NCBI GenBank assembly: GCA_902581445.1
Contig: CACHOG010000003.1
Span: forward strand, 62,001 to 126,000
Length of the DNA: 64,000 bases
Direction: 5' to 3'
Source: an uncultured Pelagibacteraceae bacterium
GTDB lineage: Bacteria > Pseudomonadota > Alphaproteobacteria > Pelagibacterales > Pelagibacteraceae
Of the stretch, positions 8,346 to 16,477 are shown in pieces (position 1 is the stretch's first letter; each line of letters begins with the position of its first letter). The translations under genes and the position numbers were made by a program. Below the pieces are notes generated by a model. It did no database searches. It was not told where the DNA came from and saw only the letters and a list, made by a program, of their open reading frames with translations.

Positions 8346-9412
8346 TTAAATAAATTTTTTAGTCCTGCAGTTGATGCTTCACAAATTCCTTTTTCTGTAA
8401 TTAAACCAGTAATATATTTTGCAGGAGTAACATCAAAAGCTAAATTCATTGCTTTACTTTTTTTTGGATAAATTCGAATTTTTTTAAAATTACCATCATC
8501 ATCTAATCCTTCGATATGAGATAATTCATCAGAATTTCTCTCCTCAATGGGAATATCTTTATGGTCTTTAATTTTCCAGTCAATTGTAGAACTGGGTAAT
8601 GCTACATAAAAAGGAATATTATTATCTTTTGCTGCCAAAGCTTTTAGATAAGTGCCAATTTTATTACATACATCTCCGTTTGATAAAGTTCTGTCTGTTC
8701 CAACAATACACATATCGACTTTTCCTCGTTGCATTAATAATCCTCCTGTATTATCTGCAATTACTGTATTTGGTACATGTTCTTCATTAAGCTCAAATGA
8801 TGTAAGGTTTGCTCCTTGATTTCTTGGTCTTGTTTCATCCACCCATACATGCAGGGGAATTCCTTTCTTGTGTGCCTGATATATAGGAGAGGTTGCTGTT
8901 CCCCAATTTATTGTAGCAAGCCATCCAGCATTACAATGTGTTAAAATATTAACAGTATTTTTTTTTTTATTGTGAATTTCCTCAATTATTTTAAGACCAT
9001 TTAATCCAATGTTTTCACAAAATTTTACATCTTCCTCACAAATTTCTTTTGCTTCATTTAAAGCGATTTCAAAAATTTTATCACTATTAACCCCTGATAT
9101 TTTTTTCATCATTCTATCAACAGCCCATTTTAAATTTATTGCTGTGGGTCTTGATTTAATTAAATTATTTGCTGAGTTTTTCAAAAAAGATTGATCCTTA
9201 TTTTCTAAAATAGATAGTACAAGTCCATAAGCAGCTGTAGCGCCTATCAAAGGTGCACCTCTCACCTCCATTGTTTTAATCGCATTTATTGCATCCTCTA
9301 TAGTTTTGAGATCCTTGATTAAGAATCTATGTGGAAGTTTTGTTTGATCAATTATTTTTACAATATTATTTTCAAACCAGATTGTACGATATTCCTTTGA
9401 CTCAATTTTCAT
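8342..9412 (-). CDS. mtnA: Methylthioribose-1-phosphate isomerase
   Basis: 356 residues, full length for MtnA. The catalytic Cys160 (ILTHCNAGWLAT) and Asp240 (IVGTDRTLSNGDVCNKIGTY) fall at the same numbers as in the Bacillus enzyme. RGAPLIGATAAYGL and DETRPRNQGANLTSFEL are further MtnA blocks that separate it from eIF2B-type ribose-1,5-bisphosphate isomerases. It converts 5-methylthioribose-1-phosphate to 5-methylthioribulose-1-phosphate, linking MtnP upstream to the class II aldolase downstream. It overlaps the GFA-family gene by 11 bases. Confidence 0.95.
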   Translation of the reverse strand: MKIESKEYRTIWFENNIVKIIDQTKLPHRFLIKDLKTIEDAINAIKTMEVRGAPLIGATAAYGLVLSILENKDQSFLKNSANNLIKSRPTAINLKWAVDRMMKKISGVNSDKIFEIALNEAKEICEEDVKFCENIGLNGLKIIEEIHNKKKNTVNILTHCNAGWLATINWGTATSPIYQAHKKGIPLHVWVDETRPRNQGANLTSFELNEEHVPNTVIADNTGGLLMQRGKVDMCIVGTDRTLSNGDVCNKIGTYLKALAAKDNNIPFYVALPSSTIDWKIKDHKDIPIEERNSDELSHIEGLDDDGNFKKIRIYPKKSKAMNLAFDVTPAKYITGLITEKGICEASTAGLKNLFK

Positions 9413-9863
9413 TTTTAATTCTATCTAAGCTTTTTTTAGGCCAAATTTTATCTCTGTTGTAGAATTTATCATAACAGATTTTTTTATCTGCTATTTCTAT
9501 CCATGGATCTTTATCTTTTATAAAGATATGTGCTTGTGGTGTAATTGGATTTACTAGAGTTTGAGTTCTGATAGCAATTCTACCTTCAGAAATGTTATAT
9601 TTACAGTAAACATAAACACCACAAATAATACAAAAATACGCATTTACGCCCTTTCCACTTCCTGTCGGTAATTCTATAGAGGCGACATCCCCTTTGACTT
9701 CTAAATCTTTATCTAAGACCATAGTGTGAATAACGAAAGATGATCCTGTAGAAATTTTACAATCTTTACAATGACAGGCTTGAGTAAATAACGGTTCATC
9801 TTTAACGATGTACTTTACATTTCCACACCCACATTGACCTTTCAATTCTTTTTTATTTGTCAT
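9402..9863 (-). CDS. GFA-family (glutathione-dependent formaldehyde-activating-like) protein
   Basis: 153 residues with the zinc-binding cysteine pattern of the GFA/CENP-V family: GQCGCGNVKY (residues 9-18), ACHCKDCKISTGSSF (29-43) and AYFCIICGVY near residue 80. Gfa binds glutathione and forms S-hydroxymethylglutathione, though many relatives have no tested activity. Here it sits between mtnP and mtnA with 4- and 11-base overlaps, which is unusual. I infer it might handle an aldehyde such as 2-methylthioacetaldehyde; nothing in the sequence proves this. Confidence 0.85.
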   Translation of the reverse strand: MTNKKELKGQCGCGNVKYIVKDEPLFTQACHCKDCKISTGSSFVIHTMVLDKDLEVKGDVASIELPTGSGKGVNAYFCIICGVYVYCKYNISEGRIAIRTQTLVNPITPQAHIFIKDKDPWIEIADKKICYDKFYNRDKIWPKKSLDRIKNEN

Positions 9864-10729
9864 TTACCCAAAACTCTTCCCGCTATAAATTTAAGTTTAT
9901 TTTTAGTTTTTTCGGTCCTTTTTTCTGGAGCGGTTATGATTGCAACATCTAAACAATTATTAGTTGGATCATTACGCTCAATGCTGCTTTCATAACAATC
10001 TATTAAATTTTTAATCATGTCTTTTGCCTTAGCAGCGTTTTCTAAGAGGACTTTAATCACTTTCTGAACATCAACATTTTCATGATCTGGATGCCAACAA
10101 TCATAATCTGTAACCATTGATACTGATGCATATCTAATTTCTGCCTCTCTTGCTAATTTTGCTTCTGGCATGTTTGTCATTCCAATAACATCGGCTTTCC
10201 AGCTTCTGTATAAATTAGATTCGGCTAGTGTTGAAAATTGTGGCCCTTCCATAACTACGTAGGTTCCACCTCTTTGATAATCTATGCCAGATTTTTTGAT
10301 AGACTCTTCGCAAGCATTCATAAGACCATTTGAAGTAGGATGAGCCATTGAGACATGAGCAACTATCTCGTCGTCAAAAAAGGTTTTATTTCTAGCAAAT
10401 GTACAATCAATAAATTGATCTACAATTACAAATTTTCCTGGCGGTAAATTTTCTTTTAGAGATCCTACTGCAGAAATTGATACAATATCTGATACACCGA
10501 GTTGTTTAAGGGCGTCAATGTTTGCCCTAAAATTAATTTTTGAAGGTGAAATATAATGTCCTCTTCCATGTCTTGGTAAGAAATAAATCTCTTTATCATT
10601 ATATTTAGTTTTTAATATTTTATCAGATGGGCTTCCCCAAGAAGTTCTTATGTCTAAAAATTCTTTATCTTGAAATTCCTCTATGTCATACAAACCACTT
10701 CCACCGATAATTGCTAATTTATTTGTCAT
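9860..10729 (-). CDS. mtnP: S-methyl-5'-thioadenosine phosphorylase
   Basis: 289 residues of the PNP/MTAP phosphorylase family: IIGGSGLYDIEEF at the start, the phosphate-site block PRHGRGHYISPSKINFRANI, and VVMEGPQFSTLAES before IGMTNMPEAKLAREAE, typical of MTA phosphorylase. It converts MTA, the spermidine synthase by-product, to adenine and 5-methylthioribose-1-phosphate. The purine site reads VTDYDCWHP (Asp-x-Asp), as expected for 6-amino purines. First gene of the coupled operon. Apt, which reuses adenine, starts 40 bases away on the other strand. Confidence 0.95.
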   Translation of the reverse strand: MTNKLAIIGGSGLYDIEEFQDKEFLDIRTSWGSPSDKILKTKYNDKEIYFLPRHGRGHYISPSKINFRANIDALKQLGVSDIVSISAVGSLKENLPPGKFVIVDQFIDCTFARNKTFFDDEIVAHVSMAHPTSNGLMNACEESIKKSGIDYQRGGTYVVMEGPQFSTLAESNLYRSWKADVIGMTNMPEAKLAREAEIRYASVSMVTDYDCWHPDHENVDVQKVIKVLLENAAKAKDMIKNLIDCYESSIERNDPTNNCLDVAIITAPEKRTEKTKNKLKFIAGRVLGK

Positions 10730-10769
10730 ATTATTTAAAATGCTTTATTTATTTATAACTTAAAAATTT

Positions 10770-11297
10770 ATGGATTTAAAAGATTATATAAGGTCAATCC
10801 CCGATTATCCAAAAAAGGGAATTTTATTTAGAGATATCACGACCTTAATTGAAGATGAAAAAGCATTTGCACATTGTATAAATTTAATATTTCAAAAATC
10901 TCAAAGTTTTAGGTTTGATAAAATTGCAGCAATAGAGTCTAGAGGATTTGTATTTGCATCTGCCGTATCATATTTAGCTAAGAAACCTTTTGTGATGCTT
11001 AGAAAAAAGAATAAACTACCTTCCGAAACACACTCTGTTGACTTTGAACTTGAGTATGGAAAAGCAACAATTGAAGTGCATAAAGACTCCATAAAAAAAA
11101 ATGACAAAGTATTAATTATCGATGATTTGATTGCAACTGGTGGGACTGCTGAAGCAGCGGCAAAACTTGTAAATATATCTAATGGAAGTGTTGCGGGATT
11201 TATTTTTGTAATAAATTTATTTGATTTAGGTGGATGTGATAATTTGAAGAAACATAATTACAAAGTTGAAAATTTAATTGAATTTCCTGGGCACTAA
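10770..11297 (+). CDS. apt: Adenine phosphoribosyltransferase
   Basis: 175 residues, normal for bacterial Apt. It has the opening IRSIPDYPKKGILFRDIT, the base-side motif AAIESRGFVFASAVSYLA, and the PRPP-binding loop VLIIDDLIATGGTAEAA (about residues 113-129). It makes AMP from adenine and PRPP. It is divergent from mtnP and would reclaim the adenine MtnP releases, which fits the neighbourhood. Its 3' end overlaps the convergent GT2 gene by 4 bases. Confidence 0.95.
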   Translation: MDLKDYIRSIPDYPKKGILFRDITTLIEDEKAFAHCINLIFQKSQSFRFDKIAAIESRGFVFASAVSYLAKKPFVMLRKKNKLPSETHSVDFELEYGKATIEVHKDSIKKNDKVLIIDDLIATGGTAEAAAKLVNISNGSVAGFIFVINLFDLGGCDNLKKHNYKVENLIEFPGH

Positions 11298-12136
11298 TTA
11301 TCTACTCTAAAACTAGATTTTTTTCCAAATACTGATGCAATTATTCCACAAAGTCTCATTTTGTAAATTTGTTTTTTATGAGAGTTTAAAAGAAAAAAAT
11401 AAATTAAATATTTAAAACATGCTGTACTAAGATTTGTAGATATTTTTGCAATAGCATTTAAGAAACCATAATGTTTTTTATTAAAATAAAACTTTGACCA
11501 CATCCAATGCCAATTTCTTAAATATTCAAACTGTAAACTCCTATTAATGCCACCTTTGTGGTTAATAAGAGAGTCTGTCACAACGTAAATGTGCTCATTT
11601 TTTTTTCTAATTCTTAAGCATAGATCATCATTTTCTAAATACAAAAAAAAGTTTTCATCAAAAAAATTTTGATCTTTAAACTTTCTTAGATTAAACAACA
11701 TCGAGAATCCATCAATGCTTTCAACTGATAAAATATTCTTATTTATAGAAGAGTTTACTTTTTTATAATTTGGAAAATCTTTATTATCATTTAAGGGTGA
11801 AGCTAATGTAAATTCAGAAACATTATCTAATGCCCTAATAAAATTGCTAAGTGTTTTGTTGTATAATTTTGTATCTGGATTTAAAACAAAAGCGTAATTA
11901 GTTTTACAAGCTTTAAGACCTAAATTATTTCCTGCTCCCATACCTACGTTTTTAGAGACAATTACCTCAATATTGTCATATTTTAATTTTAAATCTTTTT
12001 CTAGATTAATGTTATTTGAGTTTTCGACAATTATTTTTTTGGAATTTTTCGGAAGTGAGTCTAAACAATTTTGAATAATATTTTCACTTTTATAGGTTAC
12101 AATTATAAATGTTATATCGTCTAAATTTAATTTCAT
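11294..12136 (-). CDS. Glycosyltransferase family 2 (rhamnosyltransferase-like)
   Basis: 280 residues of GT-A fold. ITFIIVTYKSENIIQNCLDS opens the nucleotide-binding domain, GMGAGNNLGLKACKTNYAFV follows, and NPDTKL supplies the metal-binding DxD-type site. ENDDLCLRIRKK fits the family's catalytic-base block. The C-terminus (WHWMWSKFYFNKKHYG) resembles O-antigen rhamnosyltransferases. The divergent rfbBA genes fit a deoxysugar donor, but donor and acceptor are inferred only. Probably peripheral at the inner membrane. Confidence 0.82.
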   Translation of the reverse strand: MKLNLDDITFIIVTYKSENIIQNCLDSLPKNSKKIIVENSNNINLEKDLKLKYDNIEVIVSKNVGMGAGNNLGLKACKTNYAFVLNPDTKLYNKTLSNFIRALDNVSEFTLASPLNDNKDFPNYKKVNSSINKNILSVESIDGFSMLFNLRKFKDQNFFDENFFLYLENDDLCLRIRKKNEHIYVVTDSLINHKGGINRSLQFEYLRNWHWMWSKFYFNKKHYGFLNAIAKISTNLSTACFKYLIYFFLLNSHKKQIYKMRLCGIIASVFGKKSSFRVDN

Positions 12137-12184
12137 TAAGATTAAAAAAGTATACTTAAATTGACAATTGTTGTAAAAAAAAAT

Positions 12185-13210
12185 ATGAAAAAAGTTATAG
12201 TTACAGGTGGTCTAGGCTTTATTGGAAGTAATTTAATTAAAATTCTACTAAAAAAGAAATATTTTGTTATTAATTTAGATAAGGTCACTTATTCTTCAAA
12301 TTTTTATAACGTTAAAAAAATATCAAAAAATAAAAACTATAAATTTATTAAACTAGACATCAACAATGGTAAAAAAATTTTTCAAGTCCTTAAAAAATAT
12401 AAGCCAAATGCAATTTTTAATCTTGCTGCTGAGACGCATGTTGATAGGTCTATTGATGGTCCCGAAAGTTTTATTAGAAGTAACATTTTAGGTGTATTTA
12501 ATTTATTACAGGCTTTTAGAAAATTTAATCAAATAAATAATAATTCTAAATTGATTCATATTTCTACTGACGAAGTTTATGGAGATATTTTAAAAGGAAG
12601 ATCAAAAGAAAATGACGCATATAAACCAAGCTCACCTTATGCTGCTTCAAAAGCTTCCTCTGACCATTTGGTAAATTCTTACATCAGAACTTTTAAAATC
12701 CCAGCAATTATAACTAATTGTTCAAATAATTACGGCCCTAGGCAACATCCAGAAAAACTTATACCAAAATTAATCTATAACATTTTAAATAATAAAAATT
12801 TACCACTATATGGTAGAGGGTTAAATTCAAGAGAATGGATTTACGTTGATGATCATTGTGAAGCCTTGATCAAAATTTTTGAAAAAGGAAAAATCGGTAA
12901 TTTTTATAATATTGGATCCAATTTAAATCTTAACAATGTTAAAATTTCAAAACTTCTAATGAAAATTGCAAAATCAAGGTTAAGATTGGGAAAAAATGTA
13001 AAAATTAAATTTGTCAAAGATAGGCCAGGACATGACATTAGATATGCTTTAAACAGTGATAAAATTATAAAAAATTTAAAGTGGAAACCAAAAATGAATA
13101 TCATAAAAGGTTTAAATAAAACTTTTGATTGGTATTTAAAAAATCCTGGATATTTTTCAAACATTAAAAAAAAAGATATAATTAAAAGGTTAGGAAATAA
13201 ATTAAAATGA
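12185..13210 (+). CDS. rfbB: dTDP-glucose 4,6-dehydratase
   Basis: About 341 residues of the extended SDR family. The NAD-binding GGLGFIGSN loop sits at the N-terminus, followed by NLAAETHVDRSIDGP, STDEVYGD with the Thr-Asp-Glu dehydratase triad, and the YxxxK pair in SPYAASKASSDHLV. These are diagnostic for RfbB/RmlB, which makes dTDP-4-keto-6-deoxyglucose. I start it at the ATG at 12185, giving MKKVIVTGG, rather than an in-frame TTG eight codons upstream. It overlaps rfbA by 4 bases. No rfbC or rfbD is in the window. Confidence 0.92.
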   Translation: MKKVIVTGGLGFIGSNLIKILLKKKYFVINLDKVTYSSNFYNVKKISKNKNYKFIKLDINNGKKIFQVLKKYKPNAIFNLAAETHVDRSIDGPESFIRSNILGVFNLLQAFRKFNQINNNSKLIHISTDEVYGDILKGRSKENDAYKPSSPYAASKASSDHLVNSYIRTFKIPAIITNCSNNYGPRQHPEKLIPKLIYNILNNKNLPLYGRGLNSREWIYVDDHCEALIKIFEKGKIGNFYNIGSNLNLNNVKISKLLMKIAKSRLRLGKNVKIKFVKDRPGHDIRYALNSDKIIKNLKWKPKMNIIKGLNKTFDWYLKNPGYFSNIKKKDIIKRLGNKLK

Positions 13211-14070
13211 TTAAAAAAGGAATTATATTGTCAGGTGGAATGGGAACAAGAATGAGCCCTCTCACAAAGGCAGTAAATAAACAATTACTTCCTGTATATG
13301 ACAAACCTTTGATTTTTTATCCATTATCAATATTAATGTTAGCAAAAATCAAAGATATATTGATTATTGTTAACAAAGGTCAGCTTAACCAATATAAAAA
13401 AATTATTCCTAATGGAAATAACTTTGGCATAAGTATCACTTATAAAGAACAATCCTCACCAAGAGGTTTGCCAGATGCATTCTTGCTAGGAGAAAAATTT
13501 ATTGGTAATGATAATGTTGCATTAATACTTGGTGATAACTTTTTTTATGGACAAAATTTAACTAAGCAACTTTTAAATTCTGTCAAATTAAAAAAAGGTG
13601 CGAAAATTATTTTACATAAGGTAAATAAGCCAGAACTTTATGGTGTAGCAAAAATAGATAAAAAAAATAAAGTAATTAATATAAAAGAAAAACCAAAAAA
13701 ATTTTTATCAGACTTAGCCATAACAGGCTTATACTTCTTTGATAATAATGTTGTAAAATACGCAAAACAGCTCAAACCTTCAAAAAGGAAAGAACTTGAA
13801 ATAGTTGATCTGATAAATAAATATAAAAAAAATAAAAAGTTAACCGCTGACTTAATTGGTAGAGGTGGAGCATGGTTGGACTCTGGTTCAATTGAAGACT
13901 TTTACAAAACAAGTTCTTTTGTATCAGCTATAGAAAATAGACAAGGATTTAAGATCGCGTGTTTAGAGGAAATAGCCCTAAATAATGGCTGGATAAGTAA
14001 ATCAAAATTAAATGATGCAATAAAATTTTATGGTAATTGTGAATATTCAAATTATCTTAAAAAACTATAA
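13207..14070 (+). CDS. rfbA: Glucose-1-phosphate thymidylyltransferase
   Basis: 287 residues with the nucleotidyltransferase signature (ILSGGMGTRMSPLTKAVNKQ) followed by LLPVYDKPLIFYPLS. EQSSPRGLPDAFLLGEKFIG, LGDNFFYG and RGGAWLDSG are all standard for RfbA/RmlA. It makes dTDP-glucose for RfbB. The ATGA overlap with rfbB shows co-translation. The usual GGxGTRLxPxT motif is kept with Met in place of Leu. Confidence 0.93.
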   Translation: MIKKGIILSGGMGTRMSPLTKAVNKQLLPVYDKPLIFYPLSILMLAKIKDILIIVNKGQLNQYKKIIPNGNNFGISITYKEQSSPRGLPDAFLLGEKFIGNDNVALILGDNFFYGQNLTKQLLNSVKLKKGAKIILHKVNKPELYGVAKIDKKNKVINIKEKPKKFLSDLAITGLYFFDNNVVKYAKQLKPSKRKELEIVDLINKYKKNKKLTADLIGRGGAWLDSGSIEDFYKTSSFVSAIENRQGFKIACLEEIALNNGWISKSKLNDAIKFYGNCEYSNYLKKL

Positions 14071-14093
14071 ACTATAAGATCTATTTTTTGTAT

Positions 14094-14170
14094 TGGTAGC
14101 GGGAAGTGGGATCGAACCACTGACCTCGGGCTTATGAGTCCCGCGCTCTAACCAACTGAGCTACCCCGCC
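14094..14170 (-). tRNA. tRNA-Met (CAT), probably elongator
   Basis: A complete cloverleaf can be folded on the minus strand: acceptor GGCGGGG against TCCCGCT (G-U pairs at both ends), a D arm from TAGCTCAGTTGG, an anticodon loop CTCATAA, a T arm AGTGG-TTCGATC-CCACT, then A73 and an encoded CCA at 14094-14096. The anticodon is CAT. The stem lacks the three consecutive G-C pairs directly beside the loop and the 1-72 mismatch of initiators, so elongator Met is favoured; Ile2 (lysidine) cannot be fully excluded. Confidence 0.9.
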
Positions 14171-14224
14171 ATTAAATAGTTGTTGATATATACTACTTAT
14201 TTTTTTTCTTTCAAACAAGAAATT

Positions 14225-14632
14225 CTAAAAATTAATATTAAATTTAGAAGGTTTCCAATCTTTTGGTGCCAACTCCAAATCATCGAATTCAAAGGCAGGA
14301 GCAACAGTGCAACCAATTAAACTGAATGAACCTGCTGGCTTCATAGCGAACCAAGTATTTTTTTCTATACAAAGTATAAATTTATTTTTAGATCCAATTT
14401 CATTAGTTTGAAATTCCTCTCCGTCTTTAGAGGTATATATTATTAATGGACTGCCTAAATAAAAATGTAATATTTCATTTTTAGTTATTCTATGCCAATG
14501 AGAATATTGATGACCCTCTAATAGAAAATAAATTTGGCTTACATCTTTATTTTTAAATACTTCTGCATAATATCCGCCCTCGGGATGAGGTGCCATTTTA
14601 TGAAGTTTAATAATAGATTTTACAACACTCAT
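14225..14632 (-). CDS. DUF985-family cupin (cupin_5)
   Basis: About 135 residues with a cupin barrel: PHPEGGYYAEVF near the start, IYFLLEG, then SHWHRITKNEILHFYLG, which carries the His-rich first cupin motif of DUF985 proteins. The C-terminus GCTVAPAFEFDDLELA is also typical. Function unknown; structures of relatives suggest metal or sugar binding. An in-frame TTG lies three codons upstream, but the ATG at 14632 fits better. It is the last gene of a minus-strand run with the aldo/keto reductase and BASS transporter. Confidence 0.85.
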   Translation of the reverse strand: MSVVKSIIKLHKMAPHPEGGYYAEVFKNKDVSQIYFLLEGHQYSHWHRITKNEILHFYLGSPLIIYTSKDGEEFQTNEIGSKNKFILCIEKNTWFAMKPAGSFSLIGCTVAPAFEFDDLELAPKDWKPSKFNINF

Positions 14633-14650
14633 TAATAACAATTATATATT

Positions 14651-15571
14651 TTAAATTGAACTTAACCATTTTTTTTCTTCCTCAGATAGAACTATATTTA
14701 GAGAATTCATTGAAAATCTTAGTTCTGATTTATTTTTTGGACCAATTATTGCATAGGATGGAAAATTTTGATTAATAACCCAAGACAAGGCTATATCATT
14801 TGATGAGCAATTATGCTTCTTTGCTAATTTCTCAGATCTTTTTCTTTTTTCAATATTATCTATACTGTAAAAACAACTTTTTAAATGTTTATGAAGCCTC
14901 CTTCTAAAAATTTTTTTAAAGATTTTATCTTTTATAAAAAATCCTCTAGCTTGGCTTGACCATCCAAAATGAGAAATATTATTATTTTCCAAATAGTTAA
15001 TATAATTTTTGTCAGATATGCTTAGACAATCTGGCCAAAGTGGCTTCTCCATTTTTGCTAATGAAAATTGGTTGTTGATTATTGAAAAAGGAATTTTTTT
15101 ATTTTTCTTTGACCATTTTAAGGACTCATCAAACCTTTCTTTATTTATATTTGAAATTCCAAATACTTTAATTTTTCCTGAAAGTTTAATTTCATTTAAC
15201 GCATCTACGTATTCACTAATTGGAATCTGCTTGTTATGATGATGTAAAATTAATATATCAACTGTATTTAATTGCAATCTTTCTAAAGAAATTTGTAATA
15301 AACTTGATATTTCTGAGGGATCTGAGCTTTCTTCTCCAACTTTTGAAATTATAACAACATTATTCTCTATATCTCTTGATTTTATCCACTTTCCTAAAAA
15401 TTTTTCACTTTCTCCATTTCTATAATAAATTGAATTGTCAAATACATTTCCACCGTTTTCATAAAAGCAGTCCCATAACTTTGCTGCTGAGCTATATTTT
15501 TTCTGTTTGTCGTTACCAAGAATTAATTTTGAAATCTTTTTATCCAGTCCATTAATTGATCCAAATTGCAT
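14651..15571 (-). CDS. Aldo/keto reductase family oxidoreductase
   Basis: 306 residues of TIM-barrel AKR type. The catalytic tetrad is visible: Asp and Tyr in FDNSIYYRNGESE, Lys in VVIISKVG, and His in ILILHHHNK. Later blocks (GKIKVFGISNINKERF, ALSWVINQNFPSYAIIGPKN) match the NADPH-binding end. Substrate unknown, probably a carbonyl sugar or small aldehyde. It lies 8 bases after the BASS transporter gene. Confidence 0.85.
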   Translation of the reverse strand: MQFGSINGLDKKISKLILGNDKQKKYSSAAKLWDCFYENGGNVFDNSIYYRNGESEKFLGKWIKSRDIENNVVIISKVGEESSDPSEISSLLQISLERLQLNTVDILILHHHNKQIPISEYVDALNEIKLSGKIKVFGISNINKERFDESLKWSKKNKKIPFSIINNQFSLAKMEKPLWPDCLSISDKNYINYLENNNISHFGWSSQARGFFIKDKIFKKIFRRRLHKHLKSCFYSIDNIEKRKRSEKLAKKHNCSSNDIALSWVINQNFPSYAIIGPKNKSELRFSMNSLNIVLSEEEKKWLSSI

Positions 15572-15579
15572 TCTTTAGT

Positions 15580-16422
15580 TTATTTTTTTAATTTCATATT
15601 TCCTAAATAAAATAAAAGAAAACAGTATTGTAAAAGTGCATAAATAGTTATTGGGACTAGATATTTAATTTCAGAAAAAATTAATGCCCCAACCACAAAT
15701 CCCATAGCACCATTTTGTAATAATGCCTCTATTCTAATTGCCCTTTTAGATGAAATATCATCAACAAATACTTGAGTAATAATAAAAGATGACAAAAATA
15801 CTAATACTAAAATTAAACTCATAGTAACACCCACATCATCAAAATAGCTTATTAAATTATTTTTTTCAGTATATATAGCTATAAAGACAATAATTAAAAA
15901 AATTATAAATGCTGCTCTATCAAGAGTGAATGTGTATTTTGTAAAAAAACTTGGAAATTTTTTTCTAAAATAAATTCCTGTAAAAACAGGCATTGTTATA
16001 AATAAAAAAGTCTTAACTGAAAATGATAACAATCGTAAATCGAAGCTCTCTTCATAAAAAAAGTTAGAAAAAAAATTCAAATATAGTGGCACAGTTATAA
16101 AAGCAAATAATGCACATATTGACGTTAAACAAATTGATAACGGAACATTTCCATTTGCTATCCTTGTTGCATAATTTGACATAGCAGCTGAAGGCATAAT
16201 CAAAAGAAGAAAAACTCCTATTTGAAATTCTTTCTCCATTGGTAAATAGTGTATCACTATTAATCCAATGATTGGGAGGACAATTATTTGACATAACATC
16301 CCAACTATAAAATTTTTTGGTTTTCTGAATACGTTCAGAAATCTTGTAATTTTTAGGTTTAGACCTAATGCAAACATTATGAAAAAAACACCAAAAGGTC
16401 CGAAAAATTTAACAAATTCCAT
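15580..16422 (-). CDS. BASS-family (bile acid:sodium symporter-like) transporter
   Basis: 280 residues, strongly hydrophobic, with about nine membrane segments. FALGLNLKITRFLNVFRKPK and the helix-break region MPSAAMSNYATRIANGNVPLS are characteristic of the SBF/BASS superfamily, where broken helices form the sodium and substrate sites. RIEALLQNGAMGFVVGALIF matches the second crossing region. Cargo may be a carboxylate or sulfonate; marine relatives import varied organic acids. A second BASS protein is at 39868-40716. Confidence 0.82.
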   Translation of the reverse strand: MEFVKFFGPFGVFFIMFALGLNLKITRFLNVFRKPKNFIVGMLCQIIVLPIIGLIVIHYLPMEKEFQIGVFLLLIMPSAAMSNYATRIANGNVPLSICLTSICALFAFITVPLYLNFFSNFFYEESFDLRLLSFSVKTFLFITMPVFTGIYFRKKFPSFFTKYTFTLDRAAFIIFLIIVFIAIYTEKNNLISYFDDVGVTMSLILVLVFLSSFIITQVFVDDISSKRAIRIEALLQNGAMGFVVGALIFSEIKYLVPITIYALLQYCFLLFYLGNMKLKK

Positions 16423-16477
16423 AAAATAATTTACATATTTTTAAATTATTTTAAATTAAATATTTAAAAAAAATTAA

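Noticed and set aside
12161-12184. TTG start giving rfbB eight extra N-terminal residues.
   Set aside because: The ATG at 12185 gives the standard N-terminus directly before the GGxGFIG loop.
14094-14170. Initiator tRNA-fMet.
   Set aside because: Lacks the three G-C pairs directly beside the anticodon loop and the 1-72 mismatch.
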